From the NCBI GenBank assembly GCA_012103035.1, contig JAAVLL010000001.1, positions 1,462,501 to 1,526,500 of the forward strand: DNA of 64,000 nucleotides, read 5' to 3'. Each line of letters begins with the position of its first letter. Within the stretch, counting starts at the first letter, position 1. The stretch comes from Brucella oryzae (lineage in GTDB: Bacteria > Pseudomonadota > Alphaproteobacteria > Rhizobiales > Rhizobiaceae). The translations under genes were made by a program, and so were the position numbers. This document shows positions 55,385 through 64,000 of this stretch, in pieces. The notes under the pieces are model-generated. The model saw only the letters and a program-made list of their open reading frames with translations, was not told where the DNA came from and searched no databases.

Positions 55385-56300
55385 ATGGGCGGATTTGCGT
55401 CTATCGGCGAATGCATGATCGAGCTTTCTGGCAATGAAGGCGATCAATGGCGCATGGGTTTTGCGGGCGATACGCTGAACACTGCGTGGTACATGCGGGC
55501 GCTGACGGACAAATCCTATCCCGTCGAATATATAACGGCCTTTGGTGAAGACAGCTTCTCCCAGAAGCAGCGTGTATTTCTGACATCGAACGGTATCGGA
55601 ATCGCCCATAGCCCGGTTATCGACGGGCTTCATCCCGGTCTTTACGCGATCACGCTCAACGGCGCCGAGCGCTCGTTCACCTATTGGCGCAGCGATGCCG
55701 CCGCAAGACGCCTGGCCAGTGACCGTGAAGCCCTGGAAAAAGCCTGACCGGCCGCGACATCATCTATTTTTCGGGTATTTCACTCGCCATCATCCTGCCG
55801 GAGCATCGCGACACGTTTTTCAATGTCTTGCGGGAGTGCCGCGCCGCTGGTTCGCGAATCGCATTCGATCCGAATTTCCGTCATCAGCTTTGGCCCGACC
55901 GGAAAGTTGCGCAGGAGATCATCAGCGAAGCAATGCGTATCGCGGATATTGCATTGCCCACTTTCCCGGATGAACAGGCGCTCTTTGGCGACAAGGATGC
56001 AGAAGCCTGCGCAGATCGCCTCGCCGCTCTTGGCGTGAAAGAAATCGTCGTCAAGGACGGTACGGAACCGGCTCTTGTCGTCTCTGGCGAAGAAAAGTGC
56101 TGGTTCCATCTGTCGCTGCGCAAGCCGTGGACACCACTGGCGCCGGCGATAGCTTCAACGGCGCCTATCTTGCCGCACGATTGAACGGGCTCGCGCCAGT
56201 GGACGCGGCACGGAAAGCCCACCTGGTTGCGGCACGTGTCGTTGAGATACGCGGCGCGCTGGCTCCGATGGAAACCGCACGCGCCGCCTTTACCGACTAG
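55385..56300 (+). CDS. PfkB-family sugar kinase (KdgK-like)
   Basis: Probable 2-dehydro-3-deoxygluconate kinase. It begins MGGFASIGECMIELS; substrate-binding FAGDTLNTAWYMRAL, then IAFDPNFRHQLWPD and the catalytic DTTGAGDSFNGAYLAARL. Losses near 55745 and 56120 separate three frames. About 305 residues. The convergent aldose epimerase suggests a sugar-acid or hexose catabolic pair, but substrate specificity is not visible. Confidence 0.88.
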
Positions 56301-57316
56301 CGTTCCTCACGCGTAAAACTGAAATGGCTCGTCTGGGCGTAAACCTCGCCCGGCCGCAATATTGCCTGCGGGAAATACGGATATTCCAGCGATCCCGGCC
56401 ATATCTGCGGCTCGAGACAGAAGCCTGCGTGTTTTCCGTAGGGCTTGCCCATCAGGCCGATGCAGTCATTGGCCATGGTGTTGCCTGCATAGAACTGGAC
56501 GCCTGGCTCTGTCGTCGAAATATCGAGACGAATACCGGAACGCGCGCCCTTGACCGATGCACATGGGCGTAATGGTCCCCGCGCTGCAGTCATGCAGAAA
56601 TTGCTATCATATTGAACCTGACCGCCATTTTCCTCAAAACGAATCGGACGGAACTCCCTGAAATCGTATGGCGTTCCCTTGACCGGCAGAACGCGTCCGT
56701 CCGGAATGAGAGCATCATCGACAGGCATATAAGCGTCAGCTTCGATTTTCAGCTGATGATCGAGGATATCCCCTCGCCGCCATCATCAAGATTGAAGTAG
56801 CTATGGTGCAGCAGATTGCAGACGGTCGGCTTGTCGGTCACTGCTTCCAGACGAATAATCAGCGTTCCATCCCCATTGAGCATATAGGTACAGCTCACAT
56901 TCAGATTGCCGGGGAAGCCCATCTCGCCGTCAGGCGCCACCGTCGCAAGCGTCACGAAGTCCGGACCCGTCCCGGTTATCTTCCAGACGCGATTGCCAAG
57001 CCCCTTGCTGCCGCCATGCAGGTTATGAATCCTGAAAATTCGGCTCCACCTCGTAAGTCGTCCCATCCAGATCAAACCGGGCATTGCGAATACGATTGGC
57101 CGAGCGACCTGCAATTGCGCCCAGATGCGGTGAATGAGCCGGATAATCGGCAAAGTCGCGATAGCCGATCACCAATGGTGCCGCATGGCCCTCCATGCGC
57201 AGATCCTGAATGGCCGCGCCCCAATTTATGATCCTGGCCGTCAGCGGGCCGTTGGAGATTGTGAGCCGGTGAACCGCCTGCCCGTCCGGTGCATATCCAA
57301 AGATTTCCGAATTCAC
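56297..57316 (-). CDS. galM: Aldose 1-epimerase
   Basis: Interconverts alpha and beta anomers of free aldoses. It starts MNSEIFGYAPDGQAVHRL; LGAIAGRSANRIRNARF contains the substrate Arg, NLLHHSYFNLD the catalytic His, and GFCLEPQIWPGS the catalytic Glu. Breaks near 57040 and 56770. About 340 residues. Tail-to-tail with the sugar kinase. Confidence 0.92.
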
Positions 57317-57532
57317 TTTGCCCGCCTGTCAATGATGCAGCGATGAGATGCTCATGAAGCCGCATCCATGCACAGGACGCAAGACATATCGTGATCAAAT
57401 AATGCTTGTGAACCAATCCCGATTGAACATGTCGACAAGTCGTTCTGGCACTATTCCCGCACTTAAAAAGATTATATTCTATTCCACAAATTACTGCTCT
57501 TCATTTTCAAATACTAAATTAGAGGCAATTAA

Positions 57533-58128
57533 ATGAAACGGAATTTTCAGAAAGTCATTCCTTATATCTTTAGTGAAGAAGGCGGATATGTAGACAATCC
57601 TGACGATCCCGGCGGTGCGACCAATATGGGTATCACCATCGCAACCCTGTCTGCTTGGGAGAGCCGCCAAGTATCGCCCGAAGATGTAAAAGAAATGACG
57701 CAGGCAACCGCCACTCAAATCTACCAAACACAATTTTGGAACAAGATCGACGGAGACAACCTGCCTTCCGGCATTGACTACGCCGTATTCGACTTTGCGG
57801 TCAATTCCGGGCCGGGACGCGCAGCAAAATGCTGCAAAGCGTTCTGGGGATTCCGGAAGATGGAATAATTGGTGCGCAGACTATCGCCGCGGCAAACATG
57901 CGCCCCGCAGACGAGATCATCAATGCCTTGTGCGATGCGCGTGCATCATGGTTGGAAGGCTTATCTACTGCATCATCGTTCGGAAAAGGATGGCTCGCCC
58001 GTGTTGGCCGGGTACGTTCTCGCGCTCTGGCGCTTGCGGCCAATCCGCCGGTTACCCAGCCCGTCGAACCTGCGACTGACATTTCCCAAAAGCCCGGCAG
58101 AGTGACATGGCTTTCACATCTGCCTTGA
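57533..58128 (+). CDS. GH108 muramidase (endolysin/secretion-activator type)
   Basis: Peptidoglycan-cleaving lysozyme-like protein. The family N-terminus is SEEGGYVDNPDDPGGATNMG with the catalytic Glu; no signal peptide is present. After an A is restored near 57829 (AKMLQSVLGIPEDGIIG) a peptidoglycan-binding C-terminal domain follows. About 199 residues. Brucella SagA, which supports type IV secretion, belongs to this family; phage endolysins do too. A small membrane protein gene overlaps its 3' end, so a lysis-type cassette is plausible. Confidence 0.87.
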
Positions 58129-58288
58129 AGCACCCGGAAGCCATAGGCACGATAGGGAGCGTGGCATCCGGTCTTGCGGCAATCGCGTCAGGGAACGGCC
58201 GGTCCAATACGCCTTGGCAATCGTCATGATAGCCTGCGCCGCTGTAGGGTTATGGTATTTTGTCAGACGCGTCAGAAACGAGCCTTAG
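58107..58288 (+). CDS. Small holin-like membrane protein
   Basis: About 60 residues, starting MAFTSALKHPEAIGTIG inside the end of the muramidase gene. A C is missing near 58191 (GGCCCGG to GGCCGG), so no single long frame shows. Repaired, it has two hydrophobic segments (GTIGSVASGLAAIAS and YALAIVMIACAAVGLWYF) and a basic tail RRVRNEP, the layout of small phage-type holins. Position after a signal-less muramidase supports the assignment; there is no recognised family match. Confidence 0.65.
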
Positions 58289-58503
58289 GCAATAGTCGCA
58301 ATAACTCAGTTTTGAGAATATTTCCAAAATTAGAGTTTGCCTTTATGTTGCGCTTCGCATGTTGCGCGCCTTATATGCGCTTTTGAAAAGCTCGGTGGTT
58401 GTGAAAGTAATATGACTTTCCCTATCACCGGAAAAACGCTAGACACGCGCAAACAGTCAGATGCGTGCCAACGTGGCACCGCCATGAATAAAGGAATCGA
58501 AAC

Positions 58504-58836
58504 TTGTCCTCTACTTTTGACAAAGTCGCCGACATCATCGCCGAAACCAGTGAAATCGACCGTGACACCATCACGCCAGATAGCCACACCATCGACGATC
58601 TGGGCATCGACAGCCTCGACTTCCTCGACATCGTCTTCGCTATCGACAAGGCTTTCGGCATCAAGATTCCGCTTGAGCAGTGGACTCAGGAAGTCAACGA
58701 AGGCAAGGTTCCAACCGAAGAATATTTCGTTCTCAAGAACCTCTGCGCAAAAATCGACGAGCTGGTTGCGGCCAAAAAGGCTGATCTGGCACATAATATG
58801 GCGGTATTGAGGGGTGGACAGAAATGTTCGCCCTGA
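58504..58836 (+). CDS. acpXL: Acyl carrier protein AcpXL (very-long-chain hydroxy fatty acids of lipid A)
   Basis: Carries the 27- to 29-carbon hydroxylated acyl chain that LpxXL transfers to lipid A. TTG start at 58504, with AAAGGA eight bases upstream. The phosphopantetheine site is [12 protein letters not shown]. The protein matches the known AcpXL up to LVAAKK (about residue 92), then runs on with [14 protein letters not shown] and stops at 58836, unlike relatives that end there. The odd tail and the lack of the usual fabZ gene downstream suggest a deletion junction. Confidence 0.93.
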   Translation: MSSTFDKVADIIAETSEIDRDTITPDSHTIDDLGIDSLDFLDIVFAIDKAFGIKIPLEQWTQEVNEGKVPTEEYFVLKNLCAKIDELVAAKKADLAHNMAVLRGGQKCSP

Positions 58837-58905
58837 TTCCGTTTCTGGTAATGCGAAATCTTCGCTTGTCAGAGCAGTCTCAGCATCGACGGACAAACGG
58901 GACCC

Positions 58906-60084
58906 ATGCAGAACAATAAAGTCGTCATCACAGGTATCGGCATCATCTCTTCGCTCGGCGAAGGGGTCGACGCACATTGGAACGCGTTCTCAAAGACAGG
59001 TACTGAACCGCGCCTCGAAAAGGAAGCCTTCGCGCCTACACTGTTCACCCGCTGGGTGAAGTGGATTGAGCCTGCAGATTCCAAAGCGCGGTGACCAGCG
59101 CCAGATGGAAACCTGGCAGCGCCTCGGTACCTACGCCGCAGGACTAGCGCTTCAGGATGCAGGCATGAAGGACGACGAAGCGCTTTGCGCGACCATGGAT
59201 ATGGTCGTAGGCGCCGGTGGCGGCGAACGCGATATCACCGTCGACATGCAGATTCTGGAGGAAGGCCGCACCCGTAACGACCGCGGCGTCATGCTGAACG
59301 AGAAACTCTCGACCGAACTGCGGCCGACCCTGTTTCTGGCGCAGCTTTCCAATCTGCTCGCAGGCAATATTTCGATCGTCCACAAGGTGACCGGTTCGTC
59401 ACGTACCTTCATGGGCGAGGAAGGTTCCGGCCTTTCGGCCATCGAAACCGCAGCCGCGCGCATCCGCACCGGTCAGAGCACCCATGCGCTGGTCGGCGGC
59501 TCCTATAACTCCGAACATTTCGACATGATTCTCGGCCACGAGCTTGGCGGATTGCTCAAGCATGATGGCTGGGCACCGCTCTGGCAGCGTGAAGGTTCGG
59601 CTGGCGGCGGCATGGTTTCCGGTTCCGGCGGCGTATTCCTTGTACTGGAAAGCGCTGACCATGCAGCCAAGCGCGGCGCGCGGGCCTATGCGGAAGTGAG
59701 CGGTATCGAAAGCGCACAGATTCGACGCGACAATGCCGACCTCGCCAACACCATCCGCGAACTCATCCTTGCAGCCAATGGCGGCAAGGACCCGTCCTAT
59801 GTTATTTCTGGCGCTTCCGGTGCCCATGAAGCGACTGGCGCGGAAAAGGCTACACTGGACGCTCTGTCGGCCGCATATCGCGGCATTTCCGGCCTGACCG
59901 GTCATATGCGTGAAGCGCAGTTCCGCTGGCATTGGCACTTGCGGCCATATCCGTCTGGAAAGGCGAAGCTTTTGCACCGCTGGATGCATCCGAAAAGGAT
60001 GCCGGTGGCCCAATCAGCGAAGCAATCGTCACCGTAATTGGCGCTACGCGTGCCGAAGGCGCAGCAAAGCTGGTGAGAGTATAA
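58906..60084 (+). CDS. Ketoacyl synthase-like protein without catalytic Cys (FabF2-XL, chain-length-factor-like)
   Basis: Thiolase-fold protein starting MQNNKVVITGIGIISSLGEG. At the place of the nucleophile Cys (TACASG in true synthases) it reads GSSRTFMGEEGSG, and the first active-site His region is SGASGAHEATG instead of NAHGTST. That pattern is like the chain-length factor of type II polyketide synthases. Breaks near 59040 and 59930. About 392 residues. It is followed one base later by the synthase with a full triad, so they probably form a heterodimer. Confidence 0.87.
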
Positions 60085-60085
60085 G

Positions 60086-61362
60086 ATGACGAAATATACA
60101 GACCATCTCGGCCGTCCCATTGTCGCCATCACCGGTGCAGGTGTGGTTTCCTCACTCGGTCAGGGCAAGGAAGACAATTGGGCTGCGTTAACCGGCGGAA
60201 AACCGGGCATCCACGCCATTACCCGCTTTCCAACCGACAATCTCAATACACGCTTTTCCGGAACAGTCGATTTCTTGGCCGAAAGCGATGTCGGTGCATC
60301 AGCACTCTCAGAAGCACTGGCCCGGCTCGCCGGTGAAGAAGCCCTCGCACAGTCCGGCCTTTCGTCGACCGATTTCGGCGGCCCGCTTTTTCTGGCGGCT
60401 CCCCGGTCGAACTGGACTGGAAAAGCCGGTTTGCACTTGATGCGACCGTGAAGAATGAAGGCCCGGCGAGCTATCAGCTCCTCTTGGAAGCCTGCCGCCG
60501 TGCACGTCAGGACGACCTCTTCAACACGACCCAGTTCGGCTATATCGCCGAACGCCTGTCGGAAGCTTTCGGCACGCGCGGCCTGCCGATCACGCTTTCA
60601 ACCGCATGTGCCTCGGGCGCAACTGCGATTCAGCTCGGCGTGGAAGCCATCCGTCGCGGCGAAAGTGACCGCGTTCTTTCTATCGGAACCGACGGCTCGG
60701 TGTCTGCCGAAGCTCTCATCCGCTTCTCACTGCTATCCGCTCTTTCCACACAGAACGACAAGCCGGAAAAGGCTTCCAAGCCTTTCTCCAAGGATCGCGA
60801 TGGCTTTGCCATGTCGGAAGGATCCGGCGCTCTGGTGATGGAATCGCTTGAAAGTGCCGTTGCACGTGGCGCAAAAGTGCTGGGCATTCTTGCCGGTTGC
60901 GGCGAAAAGGCCGATGATTTCCATCGCACACGCTCCAAGCCGGACGCCTCGCCTGCCATTGGCACGGTGCGCGCCGCACTGGCCGATGCCGGTCTGACCG
61001 AAGAGCAGATTTCCTATATCAACGCCCATGGCACTTCGACGCCGGAAAACGACAAGATGGAATATCTGGCGCTTTCGACCGTATTCGGCGACAAGCTTGC
61101 CTCCATCCCGGTTTCTTCCAACAAGTCGATGATCGGCCATACGTTGACCGCTGCGGGTGCTATCGAAGCTGTGTTCTCGCTTCTGACGATCCAGACGGGT
61201 ACGCTGCCGCCAACCATCAACTACGACAATCCGGACCCGGCTATCCCGCTTGATGTCGTGCCGAATGTGAAGCGTCAGGCTGAGGTTTCTGCCGTGCTTT
61301 CCAACTCGTTCGGTTTCGGCGGACAGAATACGAGCCTTGTTTTGGCGGCAAATCCGAATTAA
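60086..61362 (+). CDS. Beta-ketoacyl-ACP synthase II-type (FabF1-XL)
   Basis: Condensing enzyme predicted to elongate the AcpXL-bound chain. The catalytic triad is visible: STACASGA (Cys), INAHGTSTPENDK (His) and NKSMIGHTLTAAG (Lys/His). The start MTKYTDHLGRPIVAITGAG. One C lost near 60402 (CCCCC to CCCC) splits the first 105 residues from the rest. About 425 residues. Second of the paired synthases of the locus. Confidence 0.93.
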
Positions 61363-61442
61363 TCGGTCCGGCAAATACGAATTTTCCCATGATCCCGGAC
61401 GGTTCGCCGTTTCCGGGATTATGTCTTGAAAAGGATTACTTC

Positions 61443-62468
61443 ATGCGCGCCTTGCAGCTTCTTGATGATCGCCGCCTTGAAATTACCGATATCGCACCGC
61501 CGCCTGCCCCCGGCATTGGCGAGGTGACGGTGAAGATCAAGGCCGTTGCGCTCAACCACATCGACGTGTGGGTTGGCGCGGCATGGCGTTTGCCAAGCGC
61601 AAGATGCCGCTGGTTATCGGTGCGGAAGCTTCAGGCATTGTGGATGCCGTCGGTCCCGGCGTGTCTAATCTCCTGCCCGGCCAGCTCGTCTCGATCTATG
61701 GTGCGCGCACCTGCGGGCTGCCGCGCCTGCCGCGAAGGCCGTGACAATCTGTGCGAGCATGTCGGCGGCGTGCATGGATTCCACCTCGACGGTTTTGCCT
61801 GCGAGGCCGTGAACCTGCCTGCCCGCCTGCTCGTTCCGGCACCTCCCGGCGTGGACGCCATCGGCGCTGCTGTCGCGCCTGTCACCTTCGGCACGGTCGA
61901 GCATATGCTGTTCGACAATGCCAAGCTTGAGCCGGGCGAAACCGTGCTCGTTCAGGCTGGCGGTTCCGGCATCGGCACGGCGGCGATCCAGCTTGCCAAG
62001 AAGATGGGCTGCACAGTCATCACCACCGTCGGCTCTGACGACAAGATCGAGAAAGCCAAGGCTCTCGGTGCCGATCACATCATCAACTACCGTGAGGACC
62101 GCTTCGAGGGCGTCGTGCGCAAGCTGACCAAGAAGAAGGGCGTCGATGTCGTTTTCGAGCATGTGGGCGCAGACACCTGGGCCGGTTCGATGCTCTGCAT
62201 GAAACGCGGCGCGCGTCTCGTCACCTGCGGTTCGACCTCCGGCGTTTCCACCAACATGAACCTGATGCAGCTCTTCCAGCAGCAATTGAAGATTTTCGGC
62301 TCCTTCGGCTGCCGCATGGAAAACATGGCCGACGCCATGCAGAAAATGGCACGCGGCATCGTGCATCCGGTCATCGACACCGTGGTCGGCTTCAACGATA
62401 TCGACACGGCACTGAAGCGCATGGAAGGCCGCGACGTCTTCGGCAAGATCATTCTCGAGATCGACTGA
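61443..62468 (+). CDS. Zinc-type alcohol dehydrogenase (Adh-XL)
   Basis: Medium-chain dehydrogenase. It starts MRALQLLDDRRLEITDI; catalytic/structural region ALNHIDVWV, GLCRACREGRDNLCEHVGG; NAD(P)-binding VQAGGSGIGTAAIQLAKKMG. Two compensating breaks near 61582 and 61722 leave a nonsense middle; repaired, it reads FAKRKMPLVIGAEASG and VGPGVSNLLPGQLVSIYG. The gene belongs to the conserved very-long-chain fatty acid locus, where it is thought to act on the acyl chain; its exact substrate is not established by sequence. Confidence 0.9.
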   Translation: MRALQLLDDRRLEITDIAPPPAPGIGEVTVKIKAVALNHIDVWVGAAWRLPSARCRWLSVRKLQALWMPSVPACLISCPASSSRSMVRAPAGCRACREGRDNLCEHVGGVHGFHLDGFACEAVNLPARLLVPAPPGVDAIGAAVAPVTFGTVEHMLFDNAKLEPGETVLVQAGGSGIGTAAIQLAKKMGCTVITTVGSDDKIEKAKALGADHIINYREDRFEGVVRKLTKKKGVDVVFEHVGADTWAGSMLCMKRGARLVTCGSTSGVSTNMNLMQLFQQQLKIFGSFGCRMENMADAMQKMARGIVHPVIDTVVGFNDIDTALKRMEGRDVFGKIILEID

Positions 62469-62481
62469 GTCGCCCACGTCC

Positions 62482-63405
62482 ATGATGTTCAAGCTGAAAC
62501 TTCTGCTCTTCCGCTGGACCCGCAAGCTGAAGCAGTTCAACTACTGGCTCTGGGCACAGGCCGTATTTCTGCTGCTCGGCCTGCTGCGCCTTTTCCCGGC
62601 GAAGGCAGCGATCAGCTTTTCGCCAAAGTGGCCCGACTGGTCGGGCCACTGACGCCGCGCCACAAGGTTGCCACCGATAATCTACGGCAGGCCTATCCTG
62701 AGAAAACCGACGCGGAAATCGAGGATATCGCCCGCGAAATGTGGGATTCGATGGCGCGCCTTTTCGCGGAATATATCTTTCTCGACGCAGTCTTCGATTT
62801 CGATCCCTATTCCACCACGCCGGGGCTGGTCGAAGTGGAAGGCATTCCGATTTTCGAACGCCTGCGCGACGAGAGGAAGCCGCATATCTTCTTCACCGCC
62901 CATACCGGTAATTTCGAGCTTCTGCCGATCTGTGCCGCCACCTTCGGCCTGAATGTTACGGCGCTCTTCCGCCCGCCGAACAATCCCTATATCGCCGACA
63001 AGGTTTTGAAAGCCCGCCGCACCAATATGGGCCATCTGGTGCCGTCGAAAGCCGGTGCTGCCTGGTCGCTTGCGCATATCCTTGATGAAGGCGGCAATGT
63101 CGGCATGCTGGTGGACCAGAAATTCCGCCGCGGCGTACCTTCCACCTTCTTCAATCGTCCCGTGAAGACCAATCCCCTGCTGGCCGCTTGCGCGGCAATA
63201 TGATTGCGACGTCTATCCGGCGCGCTGCATCCGCCTTCCCGGTGGACGCTATCGCCTCGAACTCTATGAACGCATGGAGCTGCCGCGCGACGACAAGGGC
63301 GAAATCGATATTGCAGCAACGGCGCAGCTTTTGAACGATACCGTCGAAACATGGGTGCGCGAATATCCCGGCCAGTGGATGTGGTTCCACAAGCGCTGGG
63401 GATAG
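62482..63405 (+). CDS. lpxXL: Very-long-chain lipid A acyltransferase
   Basis: LpxL/HtrB-family acyltransferase that attaches the AcpXL-borne chain to lipid A. Membrane anchor at the N-terminus (WLWAQAVFLLLGLLRLF), catalytic HTGNFE in FFTAHTGNFELLP, and VDQKFRRGVPSTFFNRP. Losses near 62620 and 63198 split it; the repaired tail ends QWMWFHKRWG. About 308 residues. ATG 62485 is an alternative start. Last gene of the locus. Confidence 0.93.
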
Positions 63406-63455
63406 GATTCTTGCCCCTCATGTGCTAGGGGCTGGCCAAAGTTACGGAGATCACA

Positions 63456-64000
63456 ATGCGCCCCATCGCCATCGCCCCTTCCATTCTTTCCGCCGATTTC
63501 GCCCGTCTTGGCGAAGAAGTCGATGCCGTGCTGGAAGCGGGTGCCGACTGGGTGCATATCGACGTCATGGATGGGCATTTTGTGCCAAACATCACTTTCG
63601 GCCCGCAGGTAGTGAAGGCGATCCGCCCGCGCACCAAGGCATTCTTCGATGCGCATCTGATGATTGCGCCCTGCGATCCCTATCTGGCGCCCTTTGCCGA
63701 TGCCGGATGCGATCTCATCACAATTCACGCCGAAGCCGGTCCGCACACGCACCGTTCGCTGCAATCGATCCGCGCTCTGGGCAAGAAGGCCGGTCTGGCG
63801 CTCAACCCGGCAACACCTGCCGAAGCGCTGACAAATGTTATCGAAGATGTCGATCTCGTCCTCGTCATGACCGTAAATCCGGGTTTTGGCGGCCAGAAAT
63901 TCATCGCGCCGATGCTCGACAAGATCAAGCGCGTCCGCGAAATGGTTGGCGACCGCCCTATCGACATCGAAGTTGATGGCGGCATTACGCCGGAAACCGC
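63456..64000 (+). CDS. rpe: Ribulose-phosphate 3-epimerase (3' end off the window)
   Basis: Interconverts ribulose 5-phosphate and xylulose 5-phosphate in the pentose phosphate pathway. TIM barrel: [19 protein letters not shown], metal ligands in [13 protein letters not shown] and [12 protein letters not shown], then [13 protein letters not shown] and [17 protein letters not shown] lies nine bases before the ATG. Intact for the 181 codons visible. Confidence 0.95.
   Translation, partial: MRPIAIAPSILSADFARLGEEVDAVLEAGADWVHIDVMDGHFVPNITFGPQVVKAIRPRTKAFFDAHLMIAPCDPYLAPFADAGCDLITIHAEAGPHTHRSLQSIRALGKKAGLALNPATPAEALTNVIEDVDLVLVMTVNPGFGGQKFIAPMLDKIKRVREMVGDRPIDIEVDGGITPET

Noticed and set aside
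57533-58288. Remnant prophage
   Set aside because: Only a muramidase and a holin-like gene are present; no integrase, structural genes or attachment repeats nearby.

Overview
The window reads as chromosome I of a Brucellaceae alphaproteobacterium, Brucella/Ochrobactrum-like. The assignment rests on gene content and order: rne, accBC-aroQ, secDF-yajC, tatABC with serS-surE-pcm, scpAB-nagZ, argS-dgt, exoR, and a very-long-chain lipid A locus (acpXL, paired ketoacyl synthases, adh, lpxXL). It also rests on protein sequences that closely match what I know of that family. No database search was run.

A technical point governs the whole annotation. About 40 of roughly 60 protein genes are broken by frameshifts, including essential ones (rne, accC, gatB, serS, argS, secDF, scpAB). 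Nearly every break I resolved is the loss of one base inside a short homopolymer, and restoring it restores the family sequence. One tRNA shows the same kind of loss. I therefore treat these as sequencing or consensus errors and annotate whole genes across them, giving the approximate position of each break.

Layout. 1-5.7 kb: the end of a Tat/Sec-exported amidase, RNase E and an aminotransferase. 5.9-11.4 kb: an M48 protease, a DsbA-like protein, aroQ, biotin carboxyl carrier and carboxylase of acetyl-CoA carboxylase, and Aat. 11.4-18.3 kb (minus): DUF2155, a complex I accessory subunit, an acetyltransferase, gatB, tig, tRNA-Leu and a membrane-protein pair. 18.6-19.0 kb: a 48-codon DUF1127 gene followed by four tandem hairpins with CCUCCUCCC loops, the signature of 'cuckoo' small RNAs. 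19.0-24.5 kb: trmFO, two homologues of complex I assembly factors, secDF and yajC. 24.7-27.3 kb: a DUF815 ATPase and an intact IS1182-type element that sits in a terminator hairpin, with a small satellite element beside it. 27.3-39.5 kb (minus): an envelope and export block (NlpD-like M23, pcm, surE, serS, tatCBA, scpBA, nagZ, a large SPOR protein). 39.8-49.5 kb: argS, dgt, erpA, a TerB protein, xthA, exoR, a nuclease, a uracil-DNA glycosylase, an Lrp regulator and cobT. 49.6-57.3 kb: cobS, DUF1289, a membrane aspartic protease, dusA, a HAD phosphatase, phnM with a 2H phosphoesterase, a sugar kinase and an aldose epimerase. 57.5-58.3 kb: a muramidase/holin-like pair. 58.5-63.4 kb: the acpXL-lpxXL locus. 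It ends in a partial rpe.

The points most worth following up are the cuckoo RNA array, the transposon/hairpin composite, an approximately 57-residue insertion in SerRS, a Cys-less ketoacyl synthase that resembles a chain-length factor, the absence of a fabZ-type gene after acpXL, and the lysis-type cassette next to the lipid A genes.
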